This document shows, in pieces, positions 42,279 through 51,433 of a stretch of 64,000 nucleotides of DNA (its first letter is position 1; every line of letters begins with the position of its first letter). The stretch lies in contig JAFWHH010000008.1 in assembly GCA_017512025.1 (NCBI GenBank), forward strand, positions 322,606 to 386,605, given 5' to 3'. Below the pieces are notes generated by a model. The model worked only from the letters and a program-made list of their open reading frames with translations, did not search any database and had not been told where the DNA came from. The translations under genes were made by a program, and so were the position numbers. Source of the stretch: Clostridia bacterium. GTDB lineage: Bacteria > Bacillota > Clostridia > TANB77 > CAG-508.

Positions 42279-42974
42279 TTATTTTCTTTTCATTTTATTT
42301 AGTATTTCTTTTTCTTCCGGAGTTACTCTAAAACTTTCTCTTATTTTTTGTATTCCTTTATTAAATGTCCAATTGTCTATTTTAGTATTTTTTAAAAATT
42401 CTAAAGTATCTTCCCTATTATTAATATATGCTTCTGCTATAAACCAAGCTACTGCCATTTTTACATAGTACTCATCATTTTTTAAATGCTCTATTTGTTT
42501 AAATATTTTCTTTAAATAATTTGTTTTTGTATAATAATCTAAATACATTACTACTGCAAATCTTATCTCATATTCTTTATCAGATTTAATATAATCTTGT
42601 AAGAAATTCCACATTTCATCAACATTTTTATTTGTTATTTTTAGACTTGCACATGTACCATCACATATTCCCCAACTATCTATTAGTGGAATAAAATATT
42701 TTAAATATTTAAATGTGTCTTCTAAATTATTATTTTTATTTCCAATTAAAAATCCTCTTAAAAGAAGCTCTTCATAATATTTAATATCTTTATCAAAAAT
42801 ATATTTTTCTATATTTTCTACTTTGAATTTTTTTGCAATATCTCTTACTATTGGAGTTCTTACTCCAATCATTTCATTTTTTGAAGTTAGACATAGTGAC
42901 TTGCTAAAGTCTCTATATTTTATATCTTGATATTCCATTAATACTGCTCTTATTTCTTCAGATAGTTTACTCAT
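42279..42974 (-). CDS. DNA alkylation repair protein, AlkD-like
   Basis: The product has 231 residues, all helical HEAT-like repeats. The pattern GVRTPIVRDIAKKFK at the N-terminus and DSWGICDGTCASLK (conserved Trp and Asp) in the centre is typical of AlkD. It should remove alkylated bases by glycosylase action. The ATG follows AGGTGAT. It is the last gene of a three-gene run (HAD, GNAT, AlkD). Confidence 0.9.
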   Translation of the reverse strand: MSKLSEEIRAVLMEYQDIKYRDFSKSLCLTSKNEMIGVRTPIVRDIAKKFKVENIEKYIFDKDIKYYEELLLRGFLIGNKNNNLEDTFKYLKYFIPLIDSWGICDGTCASLKITNKNVDEMWNFLQDYIKSDKEYEIRFAVVMYLDYYTKTNYLKKIFKQIEHLKNDEYYVKMAVAWFIAEAYINNREDTLEFLKNTKIDNWTFNKGIQKIRESFRVTPEEKEILNKMKRK

Positions 42975-42991
42975 TTAATCACCTACTATAT

Positions 42992-43252
42992 TTATAATTC
43001 ATTTACATGGATTACTTTTACCTCATTATTTCTAGCCCACTTCTCAGCCCTTTGCATTAATGCTCTTGATATTCCTTGACCAACATATTCGGGTTCAATA
43101 TATAATCCTTCTATTAATGCTTCTTTATCTTGCGTATTTGATGTTACTTTAATATTAAGATACCCTATTATTTTTTCATCTTGTTTTGCTATAAACCTGG
43201 CATCCGAATCTTTGGCATTTTTCTCTTGTTCAATTTTAATACAATAACTCAT
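42992..43252 (-). CDS. GNAT-like acetyltransferase, short
   Basis: The product has 86 residues, shorter than the usual 140-170. It keeps the acetyl-CoA loop IEPEYVGQGISRALMQRAEKWA but ends soon after; the C-terminal strand-helix (usually GF-E) is missing. It may be a minimal or truncated member. The ATG follows AAAGGAG in the end of the HAD gene. Confidence 0.75.
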   Translation of the reverse strand: MSYCIKIEQEKNAKDSDARFIAKQDEKIIGYLNIKVTSNTQDKEALIEGLYIEPEYVGQGISRALMQRAEKWARNNEVKVIHVNEL

Positions 43253-43253
43253 T

Positions 43254-43871
43254 TTAAATCTTTACTCCTTTAACTCTTAAATCATTAATTAATAAATCTG
43301 CTTTATTATTTTCATAATCTAAAACATGACCACTCATTCCAAGCTCTATTCCAGCTTGAACATTTTTTTCTTTATCATCTACAAAAAAACATTCTTCTGG
43401 TTTTAAATTATATTTATTTAATAATATTTTATAAAACTCTTTGTCTGGTTTTACTAATTTATATTCATAAGATACAACCCAGCCATCAATATTTTTTGTT
43501 TCTTCGCATGATTTTAAATAATTAATTGCTTGTTCATTATTATTTGATAATACAAATATTTTATAATTATTTTCTTTTAATTTATTTATTAAATTAATAA
43601 CTTCTGAATTAAATTCTCTATTTCTATAATAATTTATTAATTGATTTTTATATTTATTATCATAATCATCATTTAAATTATTATTTTCTTTCCATTTTTC
43701 ATAATGCTCTTCTATTGTTTCTTCAGCTAGATCTAGCGATCTAAAACCTTGAAAAAATGAAGATATTTTTTCTTTGTCTTCTATATTATCAATTTTTATA
43801 TAATTAATTATTGATTTGCTATTACCTTTCCAGATAACATTTCCTACATCGAAAATAATATTTTTAATCAT
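43254..43871 (-). CDS. HAD-superfamily hydrolase
   Basis: The product has 205 residues from ATG 43871, which follows AAAGGAA. Motif I is IFDVGNVIW; here the second Asp of the usual DxD is Asn, a change seen in some HAD members with altered activity. Motif II is VLSNNN, and motifs III/IV are KPDKEFY and FFVDDKEKNVQAG. It is probably a phosphatase for a small metabolite; the substrate is unknown. Confidence 0.88.
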   Translation of the reverse strand: MIKNIIFDVGNVIWKGNSKSIINYIKIDNIEDKEKISSFFQGFRSLDLAEETIEEHYEKWKENNNLNDDYDNKYKNQLINYYRNREFNSEVINLINKLKENNYKIFVLSNNNEQAINYLKSCEETKNIDGWVVSYEYKLVKPDKEFYKILLNKYNLKPEECFFVDDKEKNVQAGIELGMSGHVLDYENNKADLLINDLRVKGVKI

Positions 43872-44022
43872 ATTTTTCCTTTTTTTCGTTTTTATCATCT
43901 TTTATTAAATTAATATCATAAAAACGCTGTTTATTCAATATAAAATATTGAGTATAAATTATTATTTATTTCCTTGATAATAAAAATATTTATATATATA
44001 ATTCTCAAAAAGGAGGCAACAT

Positions 44023-45417
44023 ATGATAAGTAAATTTATAGATGAAAATAGAGAAAAAATTATGGATACAATTTTTGACTTAATAAAAATACCAAGTGTT
44101 TCTATAGAGACTGGTGATGCTTCTAAACCATTTGGTGAAGAATGTGATAAAGCTCTTAAGTATGCTCTAGACTTAGCAGAGTCTATGGGATTTAGAACTA
44201 AAAATATAGATGGATATTGTGGTTATATTGAGTTTGGTGAAGGTGAAGAAATTCTTGGAATTATTGGTCACTTAGATGTTGTACCAGCTGGTGATGGTTG
44301 GACTAAGTGTGAACCATTTGATCCAGTTATAGAAGATGATAGACTATATGGTCGTGGATCTATTGATGATAAAGGACCGGTAGTTGCTTCTTTATTTGCA
44401 ATGAAATATGTTATGGATAAAATTAAACCAAATAAAAGAGTGAGATTAATTCTTGGATTAAATGAAGAAGTTTCTTGGAAATGTATTGAGTATTATAAAG
44501 CTCATGAAGAAGCACCAACAATTGGATTTAGTCCAGATGCAGACTTTCCAGTTATATATGCTGAAAAAGGATTTTTAAATGCATATGTTGATTCACATAT
44601 TCCAAATGATACTGGAATTATTTTAAAAGAACTTAAATGCTCAAATGCAATAAATATTGTTCCAAAAATCGCAGAATGTACACTTGAGGTGGATAACTTT
44701 AATACAGAGGAAATAAAAAATGATTTAATTAAATTAATTGAAGAATTAAATTACCACATTGATGTTTCTGTAGAAAATGATAGATTTATTCACTTAACAT
44801 CTAATGGTGTTGCTGCCCATGCAGCTCATCCTGATTTAGGATTAAATGCTTTTTCTAGATTACTAATAATATTAAATAGAATTTATGAAAAAAATAATAT
44901 TCATATTCCATTATTTAATTTTATGGATGAAAAAATAAATACTACATTAAATGGAGAATCTTTAGGAATAGATTGTGAAGATGAATCTGGTAATTTAACA
45001 TTAAATGTTGCTAACGCTAAATATGAAAATAATAATTTAACAATTGGATTAAATATTCGTATACCAGTTACAATTTATTCTTCAATTGTTAAACAAAAAA
45101 TAACAGATAATGTTCAAGAATATACAAATATATTTGTTAAATTTTCTGATGAAAAACAAGCATTATTTGTACCAAAGAATGATCCATTAGTTACAACTTT
45201 ATGTGATATTTTTAACGATGTTACTGGACAAAATGCTGAGCCAATTACATGTAATGGTGCAACATATGCAAGAGCCTTTAAGAATGTAGTCTCATTTGGA
45301 GCGACAATGCCAAATAAGGTAGATATGTGCCACCAGGCAGACGAATATATTGAATTAAAAGATTTATTCACTGCAATCGAAATATACATTAGAGCTATAT
45401 GGAAATTATCTGAATAA
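44023..45417 (+). CDS. pepV: M20-family dipeptidase (PepV-like)
   Basis: The product has 464 residues. Zinc-binding GHLDVVPAGDGW, GRGSIDDKGP and NEEVSWKC sit in the order of M20 enzymes. The length and the ending (CHQADEYIELKDL) match PepV dipeptidases, which cleave dipeptides inside the cell. The ATG follows AAGGAGG. It ends at a strong terminator. Confidence 0.94.
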   Translation: MISKFIDENREKIMDTIFDLIKIPSVSIETGDASKPFGEECDKALKYALDLAESMGFRTKNIDGYCGYIEFGEGEEILGIIGHLDVVPAGDGWTKCEPFDPVIEDDRLYGRGSIDDKGPVVASLFAMKYVMDKIKPNKRVRLILGLNEEVSWKCIEYYKAHEEAPTIGFSPDADFPVIYAEKGFLNAYVDSHIPNDTGIILKELKCSNAINIVPKIAECTLEVDNFNTEEIKNDLIKLIEELNYHIDVSVENDRFIHLTSNGVAAHAAHPDLGLNAFSRLLIILNRIYEKNNIHIPLFNFMDEKINTTLNGESLGIDCEDESGNLTLNVANAKYENNNLTIGLNIRIPVTIYSSIVKQKITDNVQEYTNIFVKFSDEKQALFVPKNDPLVTTLCDIFNDVTGQNAEPITCNGATYARAFKNVVSFGATMPNKVDMCHQADEYIELKDLFTAIEIYIRAIWKLSE

Positions 45418-45433
45418 TTATTTATCTTAATAA

Positions 45434-45466
45434 AAAAGGAACACGAAAGTGTTCCTTTTTTATTTT
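45434..45466 (+). terminator. terminator of pepV
   Basis: AAAAAAGGAACAC / GTGTTCCTTTTTT stem with loop GAAA; bidirectional T runs. Confidence 0.93.
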
Positions 45467-45510
45467 TATTTATTATTTTTAATAATTTTTTATTATTTAA
45501 TTATTATATT

Positions 45511-46812
45511 TTATTTAATAATCTCAATAACTGGTCTTTCTTTTTCAACTGGTTCATCAGACCATTCGTAGCAATTTAATAATTTTTTAATTGCTGTTGC
45601 TCCTTTTATTTCATCATCTGCATGAATGTATCCTATTATTTCTCCTGATTCAACTTTGTCCCCTATTTTTTTATTTATTATTATTCCAACTTTATTATTT
45701 ATTGGATCATCTTTTCTTATTCTTCCAGCACCTAGACTACATGATATATATCCTATGTCATCATTTTTCATGCCTTTAACGTATGCTGATTTTTCTGCCA
45801 TAACTGGAATAATATATTTTGCTTTTTCAAACTTGTCTGGGTTGTCAATATAAGAAACATCTCCACCTTGATTTTGAACTAGCTCTTTAAATTTATTTAG
45901 TGCTTCTCCACTATTAATTTTTTCCATGATAACCTTTTTATTCTCTTCTATGTTATCACCTTTTCCTGCTAGCATCATCATGTTACTTCCAAGCTCTAAT
46001 ATTATTTCTTTAACATCATCTTGCATATTTCCTTTTAGAGCTTCTATTGCTTCTTTAACTTCAAGTGCATTTCCAATTGAATATCCAATTGGCTCATTCA
46101 TATTTGTTAATACACATATTGTTTCTTTATTGGCAAGCTTACCAATTCCAATCATTGTCTCTGATAATTTTCTAGCATCCTCAATAGTCTTCATGAATGC
46201 ACCACTACCAACTGTTACTTCTAGAACTATTTTTTCAGCTCCAGCTGCTATCTTTTTACTCATTATGCTTGATGCAATTAATGGAATATTATCTATACAT
46301 GAAATTGTATCTCTTAGTGCATATAATTTCTTATCTGCTGGTGCTAAATTTAATGTTTGTCCCATTAAACTTATTCCAATATTTTTAACATTATTTATAA
46401 ATTCTTCTACACTAATTCCTGTATCATATCCTGGTATTGATTCTAATTTATCAATTGTTCCTCCAGTAAATCCAAGACCTCTTCCTGACATCTTAGCTGC
46501 TGGTATTCCAATTGATGCAATTATTGGTAATAATATTAAAGTAATTTTATCTCCTATTCCACCTGTACTATGTTTATCAACTACTAAACCTAGATCAGAT
46601 AAATCTAACACCTCACCTGAATTAGCCATAGCTAAAGTTAAATTAGTTGTCTCTTCATAGTCCATTCCTTTAATATAGATTGCCATTACTAATGCTGCTG
46701 CTTGGTAATCTGTAACTACACCACTTGTGTAATTTTCGATGAAGTAATCTATCTCTTCTTTAGATAATTTTTCTCCATCTCTTTTCTTTGCAATAATCTC
46801 TAAAATATTCAT
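45511..46812 (-). CDS. pdp: pyrimidine-nucleoside phosphorylase
   Basis: The product has 433 residues. The phosphate-binding KHSTGGIGDK and substrate loop GFTGGTIDKLESIPG, with SMIGRGLG-type stretch (KMSGRGLGFTGG), mark Pdp/DeoA. It cleaves thymidine and uridine with phosphate. The length is that of Firmicutes Pdp. The ATG follows AAGAGGTG. It lies downstream of rnhB on the same strand. Confidence 0.94.
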   Translation of the reverse strand: MNILEIIAKKRDGEKLSKEEIDYFIENYTSGVVTDYQAAALVMAIYIKGMDYEETTNLTLAMANSGEVLDLSDLGLVVDKHSTGGIGDKITLILLPIIASIGIPAAKMSGRGLGFTGGTIDKLESIPGYDTGISVEEFINNVKNIGISLMGQTLNLAPADKKLYALRDTISCIDNIPLIASSIMSKKIAAGAEKIVLEVTVGSGAFMKTIEDARKLSETMIGIGKLANKETICVLTNMNEPIGYSIGNALEVKEAIEALKGNMQDDVKEIILELGSNMMMLAGKGDNIEENKKVIMEKINSGEALNKFKELVQNQGGDVSYIDNPDKFEKAKYIIPVMAEKSAYVKGMKNDDIGYISCSLGAGRIRKDDPINNKVGIIINKKIGDKVESGEIIGYIHADDEIKGATAIKKLLNCYEWSDEPVEKERPVIEIIK

Positions 46813-46856
46813 TTGTTCACCTCTTCTTTTTATTTAAGTTTTCTTTTTTTATTTTA

Positions 46857-47492
46857 TTATTTTTTATCAACAATATTTTTAACAAAACTTAATCTATGTA
46901 ATGGGCATAATCCATTTTCTTTGATAGCTGCTATGTGAGCTGCTGTTCCATATCCTTTATGTTTTTCAAATCCATATTGAGGATATATTTTATCCCATTC
47001 ACGCATTATTCTATCCCTTGTTACCTTTGCAATAATAGAGGCTGCTGCTATGTTATAACTTTTAGCATCACCTTTTATTATTGATCTATATTGAACACCT
47101 TCTGTATCAATATTTGTTAATGCATCTACTAGAATAACATCTGGTTTTTGTTTTAATGATTTAACTGCTTCAGTTAAACCAGCTTTAGTCGCATTTAAAA
47201 TATTTATTCTATCTATTTCTTTTTCATCAACAATACCAACACCATATGCTACTGCTTCTTCAAGTATTTGGTCATATAGCTTTTCTCTTTTTTTCTCTGA
47301 TACTTTTTTAGAGTCATTAACTCCTTCTATCATAGAATCTTTTGGCATGATAACTGCAGCAACTACTACTGGTCCAGCAAGTGGCCCACGTCCTGCTTCA
47401 TCTATACCACATACATATTGGTATCCTTCATCATAAACTGAATTATCTATCTTTTTTATTTCTGTAAGTCTTTCAAATTCTTTTTCTTTCAT
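46857..47492 (-). CDS. rnhB: ribonuclease HII
   Basis: The product has 211 residues. GIDEAGRGPLAGP is the catalytic motif (Asp and Glu), with later Asp residues in LVDALTN and SIIAKVTRDR. It removes RNA from RNA-DNA hybrids, including single ribonucleotides in DNA. The ATG follows GAGGAAGG. It follows the TM protein at 47508 with a 15-bp gap. Confidence 0.96.
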   Translation of the reverse strand: MKEKEFERLTEIKKIDNSVYDEGYQYVCGIDEAGRGPLAGPVVVAAVIMPKDSMIEGVNDSKKVSEKKREKLYDQILEEAVAYGVGIVDEKEIDRINILNATKAGLTEAVKSLKQKPDVILVDALTNIDTEGVQYRSIIKGDAKSYNIAAASIIAKVTRDRIMREWDKIYPQYGFEKHKGYGTAAHIAAIKENGLCPLHRLSFVKNIVDKK

Positions 47493-47507
47493 TTGTATAT
47501 CCTTCCT

Positions 47508-48014
47508 CTACTCTAACATTCTATTGTGTAATATCCATTCTTTCTTTTCTGGGACTTTTATAATATCTGTCAATTTATATTTTATTTTCCCATCTACTTT
47601 AATTCCTTTTGTATAAACTACTTCCATTTCTTCGTAGTTAACAACAAAAAGATTATCTCCTTTATTTTTCATCTCACCAGAGATTCCCATTGTTTCGAAA
47701 TCATTTTGGCTTAATATATAATATTTTTCAAAGTCCTCTTCGCTGATATTTATTTGTTTAAGAAGATCTTTAATTTTACTATTATCGCTTTCAGAAACTT
47801 TTTGACCAAGATATCCATCTTTATTTCCACTTACTTCTGACTTACCTTGAATAACTTTTACTTTTCCTTGAATAAGTAATAAATCTGTTTGTAAATCAGT
47901 GTATTTTTTCTCATCAAGCATTTTAAATCCATGTTTTGCAACTATAACTAATACTGTAATTATTATTCCAATTATTATTGCAAATTTTATAAATCTAGCC
48001 ATACTTTTATTCAT
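47508..48014 (-). CDS. hypothetical protein with N-terminal TM helix
   Basis: The product has 168 residues. There is one TM at about 8-26 (FIKFAIIIGIIITVLVIVA) and an extracytoplasmic part with a LQTDLLLIQGKVKVIQGK-type helix. The N-terminus recalls pilin-like proteins but has no clear prepilin peptidase site. It is upstream of rnhB on the same strand and probably cotranscribed. The ATG follows AAGGAG. The function is unknown. Confidence 0.7.
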   Translation of the reverse strand: MNKSMARFIKFAIIIGIIITVLVIVAKHGFKMLDEKKYTDLQTDLLLIQGKVKVIQGKSEVSGNKDGYLGQKVSESDNSKIKDLLKQINISEEDFEKYYILSQNDFETMGISGEMKNKGDNLFVVNYEEMEVVYTKGIKVDGKIKYKLTDIIKVPEKKEWILHNRMLE

Positions 48015-48224
48015 TGTCTATTGCTCCTTATTATTTTTTTGCATTATATACTATTTTTATTGGGCATACAATAATTTTTATTTCCTATGTATTTTTTTCA
48101 CAAACTTTTCACAATTATATTGTATTATATACCAGAAATAAGTTATTATTGTAGTAACGATTTCAATGTTTTTTCAATAAATTTAAAATAAAATATCACA
48201 AAATTATAGAAAGGGATGATATTT

Positions 48225-49478
48225 ATGTCTGATGAAAAAAGTTCATTTAAGACAGTAAAAAACAAAGATAGTTCATATTCTATACCAAAGGGAAGAATTG
48301 GATTTACTAGAGGATTTTTTGTTCCATTCGTAGCTGGAATTTTAGGATCTTTTATTATAGTTGGAACATGTTTAAGTGTACCAGTTATCAGAGAAGCTAT
48401 TGTAGATAACTTCTTCTCAGAAACAGCTTCTGAAGAAAAAGAAGAAAATAAAGCTAAAGAAAATGTAATTGATACAACTTCTTCAAGCAATACATCTATT
48501 TCTTTATCAGGATACTCTGATACAAGTATAGCTGTTGCTAATAAGGTTTTGCCTTCTGTAGTTGGTGTTAAAGTAACTTACTCAGTTAGTTCTCCATATT
48601 ATTCTTATTATGGATTAAATGGACAAACAGCTACAGCAACTGGTTCTGGTGTAATCATTACAGAAGATGGATATATATTAACAAATAACCATGTTGTTTC
48701 TTCAACAAGTAGCTCTTCATACTTCCAAGTAAGCCAAGCTACAGACATTACAGTTACTCTATACAATGATGAAACAGAATACAAAGCTACAATAGTTGGT
48801 ACTGATGAACAAACTGACTTAGCTGTTTTAAAAATAGATAAAACTGGATTAACAGCTGCTGAACTTGGTGATTCAAGTCAAGTTAAAGTTGGTGAGTTTG
48901 CGATGGCAATTGGTAATCCATTAAATATGCCAAGTACAGTTACAACTGGTATCATAAGTGCTACAAGTAGAAAAATAACATCTGATAATGTAACTTATAC
49001 AGTTATTCAAACAGATGCTGCTATCAACTCTGGAAACAGTGGTGGTGCCTTAATTAATGCTGAAGGTAAAGTAATTGGTATCAATACATTAAAACTTGCT
49101 GGATCAGGAATCGAAGGAATTGGTTTTGCTATTCCAATTAATGATACAAAGAATGTATATGAAGAATTAATTACAAATGGAAAAGTTTCTAGACCATCTA
49201 TTGGTATTACTGGTAGAGATTTAAATGAAACCACAGCTAAAGCTAATAACTTACCAGAAGGTGTTTATGTATTATCTGTTGCTGAATTCTCTGCTGCTGA
49301 AAAAGCAGGAATTAAAACAGGTGACGTTATAATTGCTATTGATGGTAAAGAAGTAAAAACTATGTCTGAATTAAATACTCAAAAAAATACTCATAAAGTT
49401 GGAGACGAAGTTACAATTAAATTAATTCGTGAGGGTAAAGAGCAAGAAATTAAAGTTACTTTAGGAGAATCTAAATAA
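48225..49478 (+). CDS. htrA: HtrA-family membrane-anchored serine protease
   Basis: The product has 417 residues from ATG 48225, which follows AAAGGG; an in-frame ATG three codons earlier overlaps the ribosome binding site. TM at 31-53, a Ser/Thr-rich linker, then a trypsin-type domain with His (TNNHVVS), Asp (TDLAVLKI) and Ser (GNSGGALIN), and one C-terminal PDZ (GVYVLSVAEFSAAEKAGIKTGDVI). It degrades damaged extracytoplasmic proteins. It is AT-rich and host-like. Confidence 0.95.
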   Translation: MSDEKSSFKTVKNKDSSYSIPKGRIGFTRGFFVPFVAGILGSFIIVGTCLSVPVIREAIVDNFFSETASEEKEENKAKENVIDTTSSSNTSISLSGYSDTSIAVANKVLPSVVGVKVTYSVSSPYYSYYGLNGQTATATGSGVIITEDGYILTNNHVVSSTSSSSYFQVSQATDITVTLYNDETEYKATIVGTDEQTDLAVLKIDKTGLTAAELGDSSQVKVGEFAMAIGNPLNMPSTVTTGIISATSRKITSDNVTYTVIQTDAAINSGNSGGALINAEGKVIGINTLKLAGSGIEGIGFAIPINDTKNVYEELITNGKVSRPSIGITGRDLNETTAKANNLPEGVYVLSVAEFSAAEKAGIKTGDVIIAIDGKEVKTMSELNTQKNTHKVGDEVTIKLIREGKEQEIKVTLGESK

Positions 49479-49496
49479 TTAATTAAATATAAATAA

Positions 49497-49531
49497 TAAA
49501 AAAACACATGAATTACTTCATGTGTTTTTTT
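49497..49531 (+). terminator. terminator of htrA
   Basis: AAAAACACATGAA / TTCATGTGTTTTT stem with loop TTAC; serves the convergent tRNA as well. Confidence 0.9.
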
Positions 49532-49606
49532 GGTGGGCAATCGGGGGTTCGAACCCCGGACCTTCTGATTAAGAGTCAGCTGCTCTACCAACTGAGCTAA
49601 TCACCC
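49531..49606 (-). tRNA. tRNA-Lys (CTT anticodon)
   Basis: The 76-nt gene reads GGGTGATTAGCTCAGTTGG at the 5' end and has the anticodon loop CTCTTAA, the T arm GGGGTTCGAACCCC and an encoded CCA. The acceptor stem has two G-T pairs. The anticodon CTT reads AAG (Lys). Confidence 0.95.
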
Positions 49607-49626
49607 ATATCGTATCGACATTTGCT

Positions 49627-49656
49627 ATTATACAACCTATTTACATTAAAAGTCAA
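49627..49656 (-). promoter_or_regulatory. promoter of tRNA-Lys
   Basis: TTGACT (49651-49656), 18-bp spacer, TATAAT (49627-49632) on the minus strand. Confidence 0.75.
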
Positions 49657-49719
49657 GTATAAAATCTATATTTTTTATGTCTTCTGTAATTTTGTTATAA
49701 TTTCTTTTTTGCATAAAAA

Positions 49720-49758
49720 ATGACCGAGGGGACCAGCGCATACACGCTGGCCCCCTGG
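49720..49758 (-). terminator. terminator of the 49792 gene
   Basis: GGGG-CCAGCG / CGCTGG-CCCC stem with loop TGTATG, followed by TCGGTCATTTTTT on the minus strand. Confidence 0.85.
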
Positions 49759-49791
49759 CCTCCCCTCTCTATATCCCCCGTAACTGTCAGA

Positions 49792-50478
49792 TTAGCTGAG
49801 CGGGCTCTCGTACTTGGCCTTCAGCTTGTTGACCTCACGTTCTGCATTGGTGGCACGCTGACGCATGTCCACCAGCGCAGCTTCGAGTTCATCAACTCTT
49901 TCCTCCAGTTCAGCATTCTCTGCCTTCAGCTTCTTAACCTCAGGGTTTTCGAGGCTTTCAGGCTTCTCCAGTCTGACATCAGGAACCGGAATAGTCTCAG
50001 TGGCGGGCTTCTTCTTTTTCTTTGCCTTCTTGCCCTTATCAGGCTTATCAGCAGTGAAGAAGTTCACAATGCGGTCCATGACGGACACCGGCTCATCGCC
50101 GTCGCCATCTTCGTCATCACTGACGGGACCACGTGTGGGGGCGTCGTTGGCCTTGAGAATCTCTCTGGCCTTCTCGACGTTACCCTTGCCCTCGGTCACA
50201 TAGCAATCCTTGGACAGGACCTCAACGGTAGCGATAAACGCCATCACAATGTCACCGTCCACGATGCTGTTCAGCGCAGCTTCGATCTCCTTCTCCGGCA
50301 GGCCTGCGGCCACCTGAAAGATGTAATCGATGCTCGGGGCAACCCATTCCAGTCTCTGCTGGGGGGTAATGCCCATGCTGTCAGCCGGTTCCTTGGAGAA
50401 CTTGCCGCTTTCAACAGCGGTGATGCTCTCCTGCTTCAGGGTCTCAAGTCGGGTCTTTGCCATATCCAGTGTTTTCAT
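49792..50478 (-). CDS. hypothetical protein, paralogue A of three tandem higher-GC genes
   Basis: The product has 228 residues. The N-terminal 110 residues share the signature GITPQQRLEW-x5-SIDYI ... ELS/VLSKD-x-YV-x-EGK-N with the two genes upstream. The middle is acidic (SDDEDGDGDEP) and Lys-rich (KGKKAKKKKK). The C-terminus is a leucine-heptad coiled coil (VKKLKAENAELEERVDELEAALVDM). There is no TM. The ATG follows AAGGAGG. It has its own promoter and terminator and much higher GC than its flanks. Function unknown; the coiled coil suggests oligomerisation. Confidence 0.8.
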   Translation of the reverse strand: MKTLDMAKTRLETLKQESITAVESGKFSKEPADSMGITPQQRLEWVAPSIDYIFQVAAGLPEKEIEAALNSIVDGDIVMAFIATVEVLSKDCYVTEGKGNVEKAREILKANDAPTRGPVSDDEDGDGDEPVSVMDRIVNFFTADKPDKGKKAKKKKKPATETIPVPDVRLEKPESLENPEVKKLKAENAELEERVDELEAALVDMRQRATNAEREVNKLKAKYESPLS

Positions 50479-50527
50479 GATGATTCCTCCTTAATGGTTT
50501 GTAATGTGGATGGATGGCTTCAACTTC

Positions 50528-50582
50528 GAGCACTTGGCTCTCGGTCACCTTATATTGTATACCATTTTATGTAAAATGTCAA
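50528..50582 (-). promoter_or_regulatory. promoter and 5' hairpin of gene 49792
   Basis: TTGACA (50577-50582), 17-bp spacer holding TTTTACATAAAATGGTA, TACAAT (50554-50559). The leader starts AAGGTGACC and carries GAGCCAAGTGCTC (50528-50540), nearly the same as in the leader of gene 50644. Confidence 0.85.
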
Positions 50583-50590
50583 ATAAAAAC

Positions 50591-50623
50591 AAAGGAACCT
50601 GCGTATACACGCAAGTTCCTTTG
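50591..50623 (-). terminator. terminator of the 50644 gene
   Basis: AAAGGAACTTGCGT / ACGCAGGTTCCTTT-type stem with loop GTAT, then GTTTTTATTT on the minus strand. Confidence 0.9.
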
Positions 50624-50643
50624 CCCCTCTCTTGATTCCCGTA

Positions 50644-51276
50644 TTATGCATCAACACCGCACGCCTTCAGCGTAGCTTTGAGTTCTTCGACTTTCGCCTC
50701 AGCATCCTCAGCACGCTTTTTGGTAAGTGCCAGTGCAACCGTCAGCTCCTCACACGAAGCATTCGGATTCTTGAGCACCTTTTCCGGATCCACATCCTCT
50801 GCACGCTTCTTACCAAACTTCTTTTTCAAGAAGCCGGCAGCTTGGCTAAGCAGTGACTGTTTTTCTCCTTCTTCGGGAACTACGCCGCTCTTTTCAATCG
50901 GTACAGGTTCAGCATCCGAGAGCTCACCACGTGCATATTTGGTCATCACGTCATATGCCATAGTGATGTTGTAACGACCTTCTTCCACGTACGGATCACC
51001 CGAAAGCTCCTGCACGATTGCGATGTAATCGAACGCAAGCGTTCTCAAATCATCATAAGAGTGCAAACTCAGCTTACCCTCAACTTCTTCTGCATCCAGG
51101 GTGCCAGCGACACCGATGATGTATTCGATGGAGGGCAGTGTCCACTCGAGACGCTGCTGAGGAGTAACACCCTCATTGTCGGCGCTGAATTCGGCGTACT
51201 TACCGCTGTCAATGTGCAGCTGTACTTCCTCCTTCAGTTTTCTAAGATAGACTTCAGCTCTTTCCATTCTTTTCAT
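50644..51276 (-). CDS. hypothetical protein, paralogue B of three tandem higher-GC genes
   Basis: The product has 210 residues. It shares EGVTPQQRLEW-x-LPSIEYIIGVAG and ELSGDPYVEEGRYNITMAYDVM with its neighbours. It has a Pro/Ser linker (EPVPIEKSGVVPEEGEKQS), a basic segment with KKKFGKKR, and a C-terminal coiled coil (LTVALALTKKRAEDAEAKVEELKATL). The last part parallels paralogue A. The ATG follows AAGGAGG. Its own promoter and terminator are present. Function unknown. Confidence 0.8.
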   Translation of the reverse strand: MKRMERAEVYLRKLKEEVQLHIDSGKYAEFSADNEGVTPQQRLEWTLPSIEYIIGVAGTLDAEEVEGKLSLHSYDDLRTLAFDYIAIVQELSGDPYVEEGRYNITMAYDVMTKYARGELSDAEPVPIEKSGVVPEEGEKQSLLSQAAGFLKKKFGKKRAEDVDPEKVLKNPNASCEELTVALALTKKRAEDAEAKVEELKATLKACGVDA

Positions 51277-51323
51277 GTTGATTCCTCCTTATCAGTATGA
51301 ATGGTTTATGGGCTTCTAACCTC

Positions 51324-51378
51324 GAGCACTTGGCTCTTAGTCACCTTTAATTGTATACCTTTTTATGTAAATTGTCAA
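51324..51378 (-). promoter_or_regulatory. promoter and 5' hairpin of gene 50644
   Basis: TTGACA (51373-51378), 17-bp spacer ATTTACATAAAAAGGTA, TACAAT (51350-51355). The leader AAGGTGACTAAGAGCCAAG... carries the hairpin GAGCCAAGTGCTC (51324-51336). Confidence 0.85.
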
Positions 51379-51395
51379 TTTGACGTACGCTCTGT

Positions 51396-51433
51396 AGAGT
51401 TGAAGAGATCAGTGGTTTCCCACTGATCTCCAG
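51396..51433 (-). terminator. terminator of the 51409 gene
   Basis: GAGATCAGTGG-GAAA-CCACTGATCTC perfect stem; the stop codon of the gene is inside it. The T run is short (TTCAAC). Confidence 0.7.

Noticed and set aside
45926..46660. 244-codon plus-strand frame in pdp
   Set aside because: Antisense to a complete pdp with clear motifs; no ribosome binding site.
49720..50574. Long plus-strand frame over paralogue A
   Set aside because: It is antisense to the GC-rich gene at 49792 and crosses its terminator and promoter; GC-rich genes give long shadow frames.
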